NCBI GenBank assembly: GCA_031826515.1
Contig: CP134536.1
Location: 1 to 64,000 of the forward strand
DNA length: 64,000 bases
Reading direction: 5' to 3'
From: Flavobacteriaceae bacterium HL-DH10
GTDB taxonomy: Bacteria; Bacteroidota; Bacteroidia; Flavobacteriales; Flavobacteriaceae
Of this stretch, positions 10,595 to 19,295 are shown piece after piece. The position numbers and the translations under genes are program-made. The notes beneath the pieces were generated by a model. It was given only the letters and a program-made list of their open reading frames with translations, made no database searches and had not been told where the DNA came from. Position 1 is the first letter of the stretch, and each line of letters starts with the position of its first letter.

Positions 10595-11413
10595 ATGACA
10601 AGAATTACAAACATATTCCTAATAGCACTTCTTTTTGTTTTTACCAATAGTACAGCAAAAACGAATGCCGAAATAAATACTAGCTTTTCAAACTTTACAT
10701 ATAGCAACGTACAACGTGTTCGTATTGATTTTAAAATGCCAGATGGTTTTACAAGACATTTGTTATTATCATTTACAAAGGATAACTCAGCTAGTGATGG
10801 CTACGATTATGGTTATGATGCCATAAATAAAGATGCATATCCATATGATTTAAATTGGTTAGTAGATAATCAACGTTGTACTATTCAAGGTGTTGGGGCT
10901 TTTGATGAAAATAAAAAATATCCATTTTGGATGTTTATGTCACAAAATGGAAATATTGAAATAGCATTAGATACCTTAGAAAACTTCGACACGCCTATAG
11001 ATATATTTATTTATGATAGTTTACTTAATACCTATACTCAAATCAATAGTTCTAATTATGCTGCTAATATTGCTAGCGGTGAATATTCAGATCGATTTTA
11101 TATAACATTCAAAAGCGAAAGTAATTCGAGTATTAGTACAGCTAAAAACAGTTTGGATGTAGAAGAAAATAATATGCAGAATACAAAAATTAACTACTTA
11201 AGTAGTTCTAAAGAATTATATATAAATACTAATGACGTAAGCGTAATTAAAAACATTAATATTTATAACATTCATGGGCAAAGCATAATGTTTGTAAATC
11301 AAGTAAATTCTAAAGTTATTAAAATTCCCATGGATAGAATTAATGCCAATTATGCTATAGTAAATATTGAAACAGATCAAGGAATTATAAACAAGAAAGT
11401 TTTGATTAATTAA
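10595..11413 (+). CDS. Secreted 272-aa protein paralogous to the C-terminal module of the giant repeat protein
   Basis: Residues 1-25 form a signal peptide (hydrophobic FLIALLFVFT, then STAKTNA). Residues 40 to 175 or so align with the pre-terminal region of the preceding giant protein: both carry LLL-F, SDG-DYGYDA, YTIQ/CTIQ-VG, FD-NK-YP, IYDSLL-TYT and RF-ITF in the same order. Residues 195-272 resemble a T9SS type A sorting domain (YNIHGQSI, final NKKVLIN). The gene thus reads as a stand-alone copy of that module without the repeats. It lies 182 bp downstream, behind a terminator, so it probably has its own promoter. Function is unknown; a surface accessory or partner of the giant protein is a guess from position and homology. 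Confidence 0.85.
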   Translation: MTRITNIFLIALLFVFTNSTAKTNAEINTSFSNFTYSNVQRVRIDFKMPDGFTRHLLLSFTKDNSASDGYDYGYDAINKDAYPYDLNWLVDNQRCTIQGVGAFDENKKYPFWMFMSQNGNIEIALDTLENFDTPIDIFIYDSLLNTYTQINSSNYAANIASGEYSDRFYITFKSESNSSISTAKNSLDVEENNMQNTKINYLSSSKELYINTNDVSVIKNINIYNIHGQSIMFVNQVNSKVIKIPMDRINANYAIVNIETDQGIINKKVLIN

Positions 11414-11624
11414 TTTGGCTGTTTATGCTACATTTTTAAGATAAGCATAAGTAAACTATATTGAATACTAAAAAAAGAACCTTCTATTAGTTAGCCTGAA
11501 TTCTCGAATGCTAAAATATTACGAACAATTAACCCTATTATCTTATTTATAAATAGGATTACTTAAATCCAAAATCACATATTAAAAACTACACAAAACT
11601 CAAGAATCTAGAAATACTATGAGA

Positions 11625-11957
11625 TTAAACGAGCTTAAAAATTTGTTCTAAAGGCAGCCACTTCTCTCCTTCTTTAGCCCAAGGTATCTGTTGTTGGTAT
11701 TTCCACATTAAATCCTCCCATTCTTGAACTTTAGAATTAGACGCATCCATTTTAGCTTTAGCTTCAAATGAAAATGTATCGTTAGCTTCAATAATCATAA
11801 ATAACCGATTACCATTATTATAAATTTCCATGTTTTCAATACCTGAATCTTTAATACTTTTTATTATTTCAGGCCAAACAGATTTATGGTATTCTTTATA
11901 TTCTTCAATTAATTTAGCATCATCTTTTAAATCACAAAAAAGGAAAAATTTTTTCAT
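11625..11957 (-). CDS. L-rhamnose mutarotase family protein, probably acting on L-fucose here
   Basis: This 110-aa cytoplasmic protein has the length and features of the YiiL/RhaM (DUF718) family: an N-terminal FFLFCDLKDD strand, the histidine in EYHKSVWPEI, MEIYNNGNRLFMIIE, and a C-terminal tryptophan-rich WEDLMWKYQQ segment. Family members interconvert the anomers of 6-deoxy-L-hexoses. It is the last gene of a minus-strand run with a FucP permease, an SDR, a lactonase and a Zn-dehydrogenase. The same set of dehydrogenase, FucP, amidohydrolase and DUF718 mutarotase is known from the Campylobacter jejuni fucose locus. I therefore favour L-fucose over L-rhamnose, although a rhamnose locus is also nearby. 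The family assignment is firm and the substrate is inferred. Confidence 0.85.
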   Translation of the reverse strand: MKKFFLFCDLKDDAKLIEEYKEYHKSVWPEIIKSIKDSGIENMEIYNNGNRLFMIIEANDTFSFEAKAKMDASNSKVQEWEDLMWKYQQQIPWAKEGEKWLPLEQIFKLV

Positions 11958-12052
11958 CTGTTTATAATTATTTTTATTGATAGGTCAGATGTAATATTCA
12001 TTTAATTATTTCTTTGAGTATTGAAAATTTGGTTATAAATGTTTCATAATAT

Positions 12053-13396
12053 CTATTCTATGATTTTCACCTCATGTTTCTTAAAAATATGCATTCCATA
12101 CCAAGCTATGTATATAAAACAAACTAATGGTAAAATAAAAGAAAAATTAACCTCTGAAACTCCCATAATTGTAGTGTCTGCAACACCATTTCCTCCTGCA
12201 TCTATAATCATACCCTGTAACATAGGCAACAATGCACCTCCTACAATAGCCATAACTAGTCCAGCAGAACCAACTTTAGATTGTTCTTCAGTTAAATCAT
12301 TTAAAGCAATTCCGTATATGGTTGGGAACATTAAAGACATACAAAAAGAAATCCCAACTACACTATACAACCCAAACATACCTTCAATAAAAATAGCTCC
12401 CGTTACAAACCCTACAGCTAGTATAGCAAAAAACATTAGTAATTTTCCCGAACTCATAAAACGTAACATAGCAGTTCCAACAATACGACCAATAGTAAAT
12501 AATATAAACGCTAAAAATTGATATGAAAACACATCAACCTTTTCATACCCTGCTACATCTACATTAGCTAAATCGATAGCTTCTGCATATTGATAAATAT
12601 AAGTCCATGTCATAATTTGTGCACCAACATATAATATTTGTGCAAGAACACCTAAAACATATTTACTATTACCTGCTAGCTTAGAAAAAGTACTCCCTAA
12701 ACTAGGCATTGTGCCTTCTTCTTTAGACTGAGGCATTTTATTGACTAAAAATAAAACAAATACAGCTGAAATAACTAATCCTAAAACGACATAAGGATCA
12801 CGAATTACTGCTAAATCTGCTACTCTAATCATAGCTCTTTTAGCTTCATCTAAAGCTCCGAAATCTACTATATCATCAGATTGTAAATTATCATATACAA
12901 AGAATTTTGCCACCAATAACCCAGCAAGTAATCCGATAGGATTTGCCGACTGTGCCAAATTTAAACGCTGAGTAGCTGTTTCTTTGGCTCCCATTGCTAA
13001 AATATATGGGTTTGCTGCGGTTTCTAAAAAAGCTAATCCAAATGTTAATACATACAATCCTAAACAGAAAAACCAAAATTTTTCAGTTATAGCTGCAGGA
13101 TAAAATAACAAAGCACCTCCAGCATACAATCCTAACCCTATCAACACACCTACCTTGTAAGAATATTTACGCATAAACATAGCTGCTGGCAATGCCATAC
13201 AAAAATAACCACCGTAAAATGCCATTTGAACCCAAGAGGCTTGTGTATTAGATAATTCTAAAACCTTTTTAAAAGCATTCACCATTGGGTCTGTTACTGC
13301 ATTAGCAAAACCCCATAAGGCAAATAAAGAGGTGACTAAAATAAAAGGAACTATAATGCTTTTTGAAACTACAGGAATCTTAGGTGTTATACTCAT
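12053..13396 (-). CDS. fucP: L-fucose:H+ symporter, FucP-like MFS permease
   Basis: The 447-aa protein has about 12 hydrophobic helices and FucP-subfamily signatures: FALWGFANAVTDPM near residue 25, LETAANPYIL near residue 125 and RLNLAQSANPIG near residue 145. FucP-type carriers import L-fucose and related 6-deoxy or galacto-configured sugars with protons across the inner membrane. It lies between the mutarotase and the SDR gene on the same strand, 75 bp from the SDR, which supports co-transcription. Some FucP relatives carry glucose, galactose or N-acetylglucosamine, so the fucose assignment leans on the neighbours. The reading frame is complete. Confidence 0.85.
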   Translation of the reverse strand: MSITPKIPVVSKSIIVPFILVTSLFALWGFANAVTDPMVNAFKKVLELSNTQASWVQMAFYGGYFCMALPAAMFMRKYSYKVGVLIGLGLYAGGALLFYPAAITEKFWFFCLGLYVLTFGLAFLETAANPYILAMGAKETATQRLNLAQSANPIGLLAGLLVAKFFVYDNLQSDDIVDFGALDEAKRAMIRVADLAVIRDPYVVLGLVISAVFVLFLVNKMPQSKEEGTMPSLGSTFSKLAGNSKYVLGVLAQILYVGAQIMTWTYIYQYAEAIDLANVDVAGYEKVDVFSYQFLAFILFTIGRIVGTAMLRFMSSGKLLMFFAILAVGFVTGAIFIEGMFGLYSVVGISFCMSLMFPTIYGIALNDLTEEQSKVGSAGLVMAIVGGALLPMLQGMIIDAGGNGVADTTIMGVSEVNFSFILPLVCFIYIAWYGMHIFKKHEVKIIE

Positions 13397-13470
13397 TCTT
13401 ATTATAATTAGTTGGTGATAGCAATATTACTAAAAAAGTATGGATTAAAAAACAAAGGTTAACTACACAC

Positions 13471-14262
13471 TTATTCCGTTAATAACGCTCGATCTAAATG
13501 AACATAACCTCCATCTACAGTAATAAACTGACCTGTAGTATGTGACGATTTCTCTGAAATTGTAAATAAACATTGATCTGCAATTTCTGCAGGCATCGTC
13601 ATTCTATTTTCTAAAGGAATTTTTTTAACAATAGCTTGAAGTTTTTCCGCTCCATTTTCTAACGTTTTAATCCAATTATCATAAGCAGGAGTCCAACTTT
13701 CTGCAATGACTATGGCATTAGAACGGATACCATATTTAATTAAATCGACAGCCCATTCTCGTGTTAAACCATAAACACCGCCTTTAGCTGCAGCATAACC
13801 AGATGTTCCTCCTTGACCTGTTAGCGCCACTTTAGAACCAATATTTAAGATGTTTCCTTTAACTTTTTTTATCATAGGTAAACAATACTTAGTCATAGCA
13901 AAATAGCTCACCATATTTAATTTCACAGAATACATAAAATCTTCCATAGAAGCATCTAATCCTACACCATCATTAACACCAACATTATTTATAAGAGCAT
14001 CTACTCGACCGTATTTTTTTTCTATAACTTTTGATGCTTGTTCTATTTGTTTATAATCAGATAAATCTGTTTTTATAAATAAAGCATCAATACCTTGGTC
14101 TTGTAATGCTTTTTCATATCCATATCCGCGATCGTTACGACATACAATAACAGGTATAGCTCCTTCGGCAGCTAAATGCTGTACGATGGTTTCTCCTATA
14201 CTACCTTTAATTCCAGCGGCTCCAGTTACAACTACTACTTTCCCTTTTAAACCTAAATCCAT
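13471..14262 (-). CDS. SDR oxidoreductase, probable L-fucose 1-dehydrogenase
   Basis: This is a classical short-chain dehydrogenase of 263 aa with the nucleotide-binding TGAAGIKGSIGE near residue 14, NNVGVND near residue 92 and the catalytic YAAAKGG near residue 157. It ends in GGYVHLDRALLTE, a C-terminus I associate with L-fucose dehydrogenases. The predicted reaction is NAD(P)-dependent oxidation of L-fucose to the lactone. Gene order (lactonase 5 bp upstream, FucP downstream) matches the Campylobacter fucose locus, where the SDR is FucX. Oxidation of another deoxysugar cannot be excluded from sequence alone. No sequence defect is seen. Confidence 0.75.
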   Translation of the reverse strand: MDLGLKGKVVVVTGAAGIKGSIGETIVQHLAAEGAIPVIVCRNDRGYGYEKALQDQGIDALFIKTDLSDYKQIEQASKVIEKKYGRVDALINNVGVNDGVGLDASMEDFMYSVKLNMVSYFAMTKYCLPMIKKVKGNILNIGSKVALTGQGGTSGYAAAKGGVYGLTREWAVDLIKYGIRSNAIVIAESWTPAYDNWIKTLENGAEKLQAIVKKIPLENRMTMPAEIADQCLFTISEKSSHTTGQFITVDGGYVHLDRALLTE

Positions 14263-14267
14263 GATAC

Positions 14268-15098
14268 TTATTTTAAATTATAAAATTGAATTGCATTTCC
14301 TCCCATAATAGCATCTTGTTCTTCTTCAGAAAGGTTTGCTATAAAATTTGTTACAATTGATTTTACTTGTGAATAATGTCCAGCCACCAAACAAACGGGC
14401 CAGTCGGAACCAAACATGACGCGTTTTGTTCCAAAAGTATTTAATATTAAATCCATGTATGGTTCTAATTGTTTTGGTGTCCAAGTATCATAATCTGCCT
14501 CAGTTATCATTCCTGAAAGCTTACAGTACACATTTTCTTGTTTAGCTATCTCCTGCATTACTATGGCCCAACCATCAAAAAAACCATCTTTTATATATGG
14601 TTTTGCTATATGATCGATAACAAATTTCTGATTAGGGAAACGTTTCACAAACTCTAAAGTAGCTCCTAATTGGTGCGGAAAAATTAAAATATCATAAGTA
14701 TAATCATGTTTTTCTAACTTTGAAATACCTCTTAAGAAATCGGAACGCAACAAAAAATTATGATCGGGTTCGCCCTGTACCACATGCCTAAAACCTTTTA
14801 CTTTATTGAATGTGCTATACTTTTCTAAATCATTATCAATAGTATCGCCTCGTAAATCTAACCAACCAACAACACCTTTAATAAAATCGTTCTCGGAAGC
14901 TAATTGCACTAAGAAATCCGTTTCAGCTAAAGTTTGATCTGCTTGAACTACTACACAACCATCAATACCATTTTCTTTATAGACTTTTTTTAAATCTGAT
15001 GGTAAAAAATCGCGACGAATTGTAGCCATATTATCATCAATCCATTCGTGCTTAACGGGTTCATATTTCCAGAAATGTTGGTGAGAATCTATTATCAT
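14268..15098 (-). CDS. Amidohydrolase, probable L-fuconolactonase
   Basis: The 276-aa protein belongs to the COG3618 amidohydrolase group (TIM barrel). It begins with the metal-binding HxH motif (IDSHQHFWKY, residues 3-12) and has FVIDHIAKPY with a conserved His near residue 170 and the terminal Asp in MFGSDWPVC near residue 225. Enzymes of this group open sugar lactones such as L-fucono-1,5-lactone. It sits between the SDR that would make the lactone and a Zn-dehydrogenase, with 5 and 11 bp gaps, so one operon is likely. The lactonase role is well supported; the exact lactone is inferred from neighbours. Confidence 0.8.
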   Translation of the reverse strand: MIIDSHQHFWKYEPVKHEWIDDNMATIRRDFLPSDLKKVYKENGIDGCVVVQADQTLAETDFLVQLASENDFIKGVVGWLDLRGDTIDNDLEKYSTFNKVKGFRHVVQGEPDHNFLLRSDFLRGISKLEKHDYTYDILIFPHQLGATLEFVKRFPNQKFVIDHIAKPYIKDGFFDGWAIVMQEIAKQENVYCKLSGMITEADYDTWTPKQLEPYMDLILNTFGTKRVMFGSDWPVCLVAGHYSQVKSIVTNFIANLSEEEQDAIMGGNAIQFYNLK

Positions 15099-15109
15099 TT
15101 TAATGTTTT

Positions 15110-16120
15110 TTAATTAAAACTCACGGTTGCTTTAATAACCCCTGTTTCAGGGTTTAACCAACTATCAAAATGCGTAATCATATCTGTATAAGGCACAGAA
15201 TGCGTTATAAAAGAGTCCGTTGGAAATTGATTTAAAACACTTATAACATGCTCAAAATCTTCGGTAGTTGCATTCCTGCTACACATTAAAGTCATTTCTT
15301 TGGCATGTACCGCTGGATGATTATACGTTAAATCGCCTTTTGATAAACCAACTAAAACAAATCGTCCTCCATGAGACATATAACTAGGACAAGCCTCTAA
15401 AGCAAATTTATTTCCAGAAGCATCAAATACCGCTGTACATAAATCGCCATTTGTAATTTCAGAAATAGCATTTGCCGCATTCTCTCCTGCCTTAACAATA
15501 TAATCAACTCCAATTTTTTCTTTAGCATAATTTAAGCGTTGCTCATTCATATCTATGGCAATCACTTTTGCCCCAGCAATTTGAGCTAACTTCATAATAC
15601 CAATACCTATGGGACCACAACCAACAATGGCAACCGTTTCTCCAGATTTAATATCAGCTCTTCTTATAGCATGTGCACCAATAGCTAAAGGTTCTACAAT
15701 AGCCATTTCGTTATCAGATAAATTATTAGCAGGTAATAAAATATTAGCAGGTACTGAAATTTGTTCTTGCATACCACCATCTGCATGTACACCAAGCACT
15801 CTTATATTTGTACAACAATTTGCTTTTTCGTTTTTACATGCTATGCAATCTCCACAACTTACATAAGGCATCACAACCACTTTATCTCCTGCTTTAATGC
15901 CTTTTTCATTAGCATCAATTTCTATAACTTCGGAAGCTAATTCATGACCTAAAATTCTTGGATAGGTAAAAAATGCTTGATTCCCTCCATAAGCATGTAA
16001 ATCTGTTCCGCAGATACCAACTTTGTTAATTCTTAATAAAGCCTCTCCTGGCTTTCTTTTAGGAGCCTCTTTTTCTTTTAAGATAAACTCCCCTGGTTTT
16101 TCACAAACAATGTACTTCAT
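15110..16120 (-). CDS. Zinc-dependent alcohol dehydrogenase, LgoD/YjjN-like
   Basis: This 336-aa medium-chain dehydrogenase has the catalytic-zinc GICGTDLHAYGGN (about 36-48) and GHE, a structural-zinc cluster with four cysteines (CGDCIACKNEKANCC), and a Rossmann motif GCGPIGIG near residue 166. It resembles E. coli L-galactonate 5-dehydrogenase LgoD, with shared elements such as GGNQ-FF-YPR-LGHE. It is the first gene of the minus-strand deoxysugar operon, directly downstream of the shared operator-promoter region. A role in oxidising the fuconate-derived acid, or a side route for related aldonates, is plausible. The reaction is not determined by sequence. Confidence 0.75.
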   Translation of the reverse strand: MKYIVCEKPGEFILKEKEAPKRKPGEALLRINKVGICGTDLHAYGGNQAFFTYPRILGHELASEVIEIDANEKGIKAGDKVVVMPYVSCGDCIACKNEKANCCTNIRVLGVHADGGMQEQISVPANILLPANNLSDNEMAIVEPLAIGAHAIRRADIKSGETVAIVGCGPIGIGIMKLAQIAGAKVIAIDMNEQRLNYAKEKIGVDYIVKAGENAANAISEITNGDLCTAVFDASGNKFALEACPSYMSHGGRFVLVGLSKGDLTYNHPAVHAKEMTLMCSRNATTEDFEHVISVLNQFPTDSFITHSVPYTDMITHFDSWLNPETGVIKATVSFN

Positions 16121-16206
16121 GCTTTTATTTCATTATTGTTATTTCGACTGATTAAACTATTTAAAGACATAAAACCCTTTATTATTGTATTTAAAAAATA
16201 ATAAAT

Positions 16207-16236
16207 TATATTTGTTCAATCGATTGAACAAACTTA
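16207..16236. promoter_or_regulatory. Divergent promoters overlapped by a perfect LacI-type operator
   Basis: A 22-bp perfect palindrome fills 16211-16232 (half-site TTTGTTCAATC, central CG). It lies between the minus-strand Zn-dehydrogenase operon and the plus-strand LacI gene. On the plus strand a Bacteroidota -7 box TATATTTG (16207-16214) overlaps its left arm, with TTG at 16185-16187 exactly 19 bp upstream. On the minus strand TAAGTTTG (complement of 16229-16236) overlaps the right arm. A regulator bound here would cover both promoters, predicting autoregulation and control of the deoxysugar operon. Confidence 0.8.
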
Positions 16237-16245
16237 TACTTTTTT

Positions 16246-17277
16246 TTGAAAAATAAAAAGAAAACAACCATAAAAGATATTGCTAAGGTTTTAAGCATTA
16301 CACCTTCTGCTGTGTCTAAAGCTTTAAACAATCATCCAAGAATTAGCGATAAAACTAAAATTGCTGTTAGGCAGGTTGCTGAAGCATTAAATTATCAACC
16401 AAACCATATAGCTACGGCTTTACGAAAAGGAAAGAGTAATTTAGTAGGTGTCATGATCCCTAGAGCAAATAGTCATTTTTTCTCTTCTGTTGTTGAGAAA
16501 ATTGAAAACGTCTTAAGTAAAGAAGGTTATAATATTATCATCACCCAATCAAACGAATCGTTCACAAGAGAATCTAAAAATATTGAATCTTTACTATTAA
16601 CTCAAGTGGATGGCATTATAGCATCTATGGCTAATGAGACAAAAACATTAGAGCATTTTGAAAAAATAAAATCTAATGGCATACCCTTAATTATGTTCGA
16701 TCGTGGTGAAGACGCCTTAGATGTAGATTATATTGGAATAGACGACTACAAAAGCAGTTTCAAAATCGTTAAACATCTTAAAAACCAAGGATGCAAAAGA
16801 ATAGCACATATTGGAGGACACAGTCATACCAGAATTTACAAAAACAGAATCGCTGGTTATAAAGATGCGCTTTTAAAATATAAGTTGCCAATTGCTGAAG
16901 AATTAATTTCTGAAAGTACACTGTATATTGAAGATGGTCGTAAAATCATGAAACAATTATTAGAACTTCCTGAAAGACCAGATGCTGTTTATGCTGCTAG
17001 TGATTTTGCTGCAATGGGTGCACTCCAAGTTATGGAAGAAAACAATATTCGAGTTCCAGAAGATATTGCCTTAGTAGGTTTTAGTAACGAAACCTTTACC
17101 TCTTTTGTAAAACCTTCTATAACCACTATCAATCAGCGTAGTGAAACCATAGGACAACTTGCAGCTGAAACGTTTTTAAAAAGAGTAAACACCCCAAGTT
17201 GGACACCTAAATTATACAATACTATTATTGATTCTGAACTTATTATTAGAGATTCTTCATTAAAAAGAAGTAAATAG
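16246..17277 (+). CDS. LacI-family transcriptional regulator of the deoxysugar operon
   Basis: The 343-aa protein has an N-terminal LacI helix-turn-helix (TIKDIAKVLSITPSAVSKAL, residues 8-27) with the hinge region to about 60, then a periplasmic-binding-protein-like effector domain. Conserved family phrases include DAVYAASDFAAMGALQ and IALVGFSNE. The only usable start is TTG at 16246; no in-frame ATG precedes the DNA-binding domain. It is divergent from the Zn-dehydrogenase operon and the 22-bp palindrome lies immediately upstream, so local control and autoregulation are likely. The inducer is unknown; L-fucose or a pathway intermediate is the obvious candidate. It is a paralogue of the LacI protein at 30911-31945. 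Confidence 0.88.
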   Translation: MKNKKKTTIKDIAKVLSITPSAVSKALNNHPRISDKTKIAVRQVAEALNYQPNHIATALRKGKSNLVGVMIPRANSHFFSSVVEKIENVLSKEGYNIIITQSNESFTRESKNIESLLLTQVDGIIASMANETKTLEHFEKIKSNGIPLIMFDRGEDALDVDYIGIDDYKSSFKIVKHLKNQGCKRIAHIGGHSHTRIYKNRIAGYKDALLKYKLPIAEELISESTLYIEDGRKIMKQLLELPERPDAVYAASDFAAMGALQVMEENNIRVPEDIALVGFSNETFTSFVKPSITTINQRSETIGQLAAETFLKRVNTPSWTPKLYNTIIDSELIIRDSSLKRSK

Positions 17278-17347
17278 ATTTATAATACTATTTTTGCCTT
17301 TATTTAATAATTATCATTAATTTAGTTTTTTAAGTATTGATTTAGGG

Positions 17348-17398
17348 AACATTCATAACTATTTTTTCGTTACCCAACGAAATGATTAAATGAATGTT
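17348..17398. promoter_or_regulatory. Nested inverted repeats upstream of the AraC-family gene
   Basis: Outer arms AACATTCAT (17348-17356) and ATGAATGTT (17390-17398) enclose inner arms TTTCGTT (17365-17371) and AACGAAA (17376-17382) around an ACCC loop. There is no T-run, so a simple terminator is unlikely. The element could be an operator pair or a structured leader of the AraC gene that starts 34 bp further on. Confidence 0.45.
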
Positions 17399-17431
17399 AC
17401 ATGTGACCAATAAAAAAAATAATTATAACAC

Positions 17432-18325
17432 ATGAAACTTCATTTATTAGACAGAAGCAACCTAACAAACAGTTCTTTTACAACCAAGGTAAATGAATAT
17501 CCATACTTTTTAAAAATATGGCATTATCATCCAGAATTAGAACTTGTAGTGGTGCTTAAAAGTGAAGGTACTTGTTTTATAGGTGATAGTATTGAAAAAT
17601 TTAGTGTAGGCGATATTGTACTAATAGGAAAAAATCTACCACATATGTGGTTGAACGATGAAGACTATTTTAAAAAAAGTCCGAAACAATCTGCCAAAGC
17701 CATTGCCATACACTTTAAACAAGATTATTTGGGACGTATATTTTTTGAAACTCCAGAAATGATTCATCTTTTAGAGCTTTTTGAACGTGCTCGTTTTGGT
17801 TTAAAATTTTTGAATACTGACAAAAATATTATTAATGATATTCAAAATATGTTAGAATTAGATGGTTTTGACAAAACCATATCTTTTTTACAAATACTCA
17901 ATAAATTAGCAAAACATAAAGACGTTAAGCGTTTATCAAGCCTCGGTTTTATTAACTCATTTAATGCGACAAAAAGTGATGCACAAGATAACGTTCAAGC
18001 TTATATTTTTAAAAACTTCAACAAAACTATAAGTCTTGAAGAAGCTGCTAAAATTGCACATATGAATACGTCTGCATTCAGTCGTTTTTTCAAACGCATT
18101 AATCGCAAAACGTTTTCGCGTTACGTTTCAGAAATACGCATTGGGTATGCTTGTAAATTATTACTTGAAAACAAATTTAATATAGCTGCTGTTTGCTATG
18201 AGTCTGGTTTTAATAATATTTCAAACTTTAACAGACAGTTTAAACTAATAATGGGTTGTACGCCTTCTGTATATGTGAAAAATCATAAAAAAGAAACTCT
18301 ATTACAATTAAACAAAACAGATTGA
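17432..18325 (+). CDS. AraC-family transcriptional regulator with cupin sensor domain
   Basis: This 297-aa protein has an N-terminal cupin-like sensor domain (histidines in WHYHPELELV, later FSVGDIVLIGKNLPH) and a C-terminal AraC helix-turn-helix pair at about 195-290 (SLEEAAKIAHMNTSAFSRFF, then ICY-like AVCYESGFNNISNFNRQF). Such regulators usually bind a sugar or acid and activate nearby catabolic genes. It precedes the SDR-FAH-LutABC run on the same strand by about 160 bp, making that run the likely target. The nested inverted repeat upstream may be its own control site. The effector is unknown. Confidence 0.85.
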   Translation: MKLHLLDRSNLTNSSFTTKVNEYPYFLKIWHYHPELELVVVLKSEGTCFIGDSIEKFSVGDIVLIGKNLPHMWLNDEDYFKKSPKQSAKAIAIHFKQDYLGRIFFETPEMIHLLELFERARFGLKFLNTDKNIINDIQNMLELDGFDKTISFLQILNKLAKHKDVKRLSSLGFINSFNATKSDAQDNVQAYIFKNFNKTISLEEAAKIAHMNTSAFSRFFKRINRKTFSRYVSEIRIGYACKLLLENKFNIAAVCYESGFNNISNFNRQFKLIMGCTPSVYVKNHKKETLLQLNKTD

Positions 18326-18488
18326 TACGTTGCATAAAAAATTCTTTTTTGCTAAATAAAGCAAAAATAGTATCATCATATATCAAATTTTAGGAAGATT
18401 CACTTGTATAATCATTGTATCATTGTATCGGTGTTTTTCTATTTTTTTTAGATTCAACATTAATCATCAAAATAAATCATTACAAAAA

Positions 18489-19271
18489 ATGACAAAATTC
18501 AGTTTAAAAAACAAAGTCGCTATTGTAACTGGTGGCGGAAGTGGTATAGGAAAAGCTATTTCATTAACCTTTGCTAAACAAGGTGCTAAAGTTCATATTT
18601 TAGATTTTAATATAGAAGCTGCAGAGGAAACTGTTTCAGAAATAAAAAATTTTGAAAAAGTAGCAGAAGCTCATAAATGTGATGTTGCAAACCAACAAAA
18701 TGTGGTTGATATTATTAATAAAATCAGCAAAACTGAAAAAATAAATATTTTAATAAACAATGCTGGTATTGCTCATGTTGGTAATATTGAAAGTGTTGAA
18801 GAAGCCGATTTAGATCGCTTATATAATGTAAACATTAAAGGTGTTTATAATTGCATAAAAGCTGCTATTCCTTCTTTAAAAAGTAACGGAGGTGGGGTTA
18901 TTTTAAATTTAGCATCTATTGCTTCAACAGTTGGCATCAATGACAGGTTTGCATATTCGATGACCAAAGGAGCTGTGCTTACCATGACTTATTCAATTGC
19001 TAAAGATTATATAAATGATGGTATTCGTTGTAATTGCATTGCCCCAGGAAGAGTACACACACCTTTTGTTGATGGATTTATAAAAAACAACTATCCAGGA
19101 AAAGAAGCCGAAATGTTTGATAAACTTTCAAAAACACAGCCTATTGGTCGTATGGGAAGCACACAAGAGATTGCAGATTTAACTCTATTCTTATGCTCTG
19201 ATGAAGCTGGGTTTATTACTGGCTCTAATTACGCTATCGACGGTGGTTTTGTAACATTGAATGGTAATTAA
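18489..19271 (+). CDS. SDR oxidoreductase, probable 2-keto-3-deoxy-L-fuconate dehydrogenase
   Basis: I chose ATG at 18489, which gives 260 aa starting MTKFSLKNKVAIVTGG. The in-frame extension back to TTG 18423 encodes a non-typical leader and is rejected. SDR motifs are TGGGSGIGKAIS near residue 14, NNAGIAHVG near residue 88 and YSMTKGA near residue 155. The next gene is an FAH-family hydrolase of the type that cleaves 2,4-diketo-3-deoxy acids, so oxidation of 2-keto-3-deoxy-L-fuconate (or its rhamnonate epimer) at C4 is the best inference. Both epimers would give the same diketo product, so this step could serve fucose or rhamnose. Confidence 0.75.
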   Translation: MTKFSLKNKVAIVTGGGSGIGKAISLTFAKQGAKVHILDFNIEAAEETVSEIKNFEKVAEAHKCDVANQQNVVDIINKISKTEKINILINNAGIAHVGNIESVEEADLDRLYNVNIKGVYNCIKAAIPSLKSNGGGVILNLASIASTVGINDRFAYSMTKGAVLTMTYSIAKDYINDGIRCNCIAPGRVHTPFVDGFIKNNYPGKEAEMFDKLSKTQPIGRMGSTQEIADLTLFLCSDEAGFITGSNYAIDGGFVTLNGN

Positions 19272-19295
19272 GAATTAATAATATATTTTAGAAAG

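Noticed and set aside
12039-12521. 160-codon open frame on the plus strand
   Set aside because: It is antisense to the conserved FucP-like permease and its translation has no domain signature.
18346-18367. Stem-loop TTTTTGCT / AGCAAAAA after the AraC gene
   Set aside because: There is no T-run on the downstream side of the plus strand, so it does not qualify as a terminator for that gene.
18423-18488. Longer N-terminus for the SDR from TTG at 18423
   Set aside because: The added residues are a phenylalanine-rich leader not seen in SDRs; ATG at 18489 gives the standard start just before the nucleotide-binding motif.
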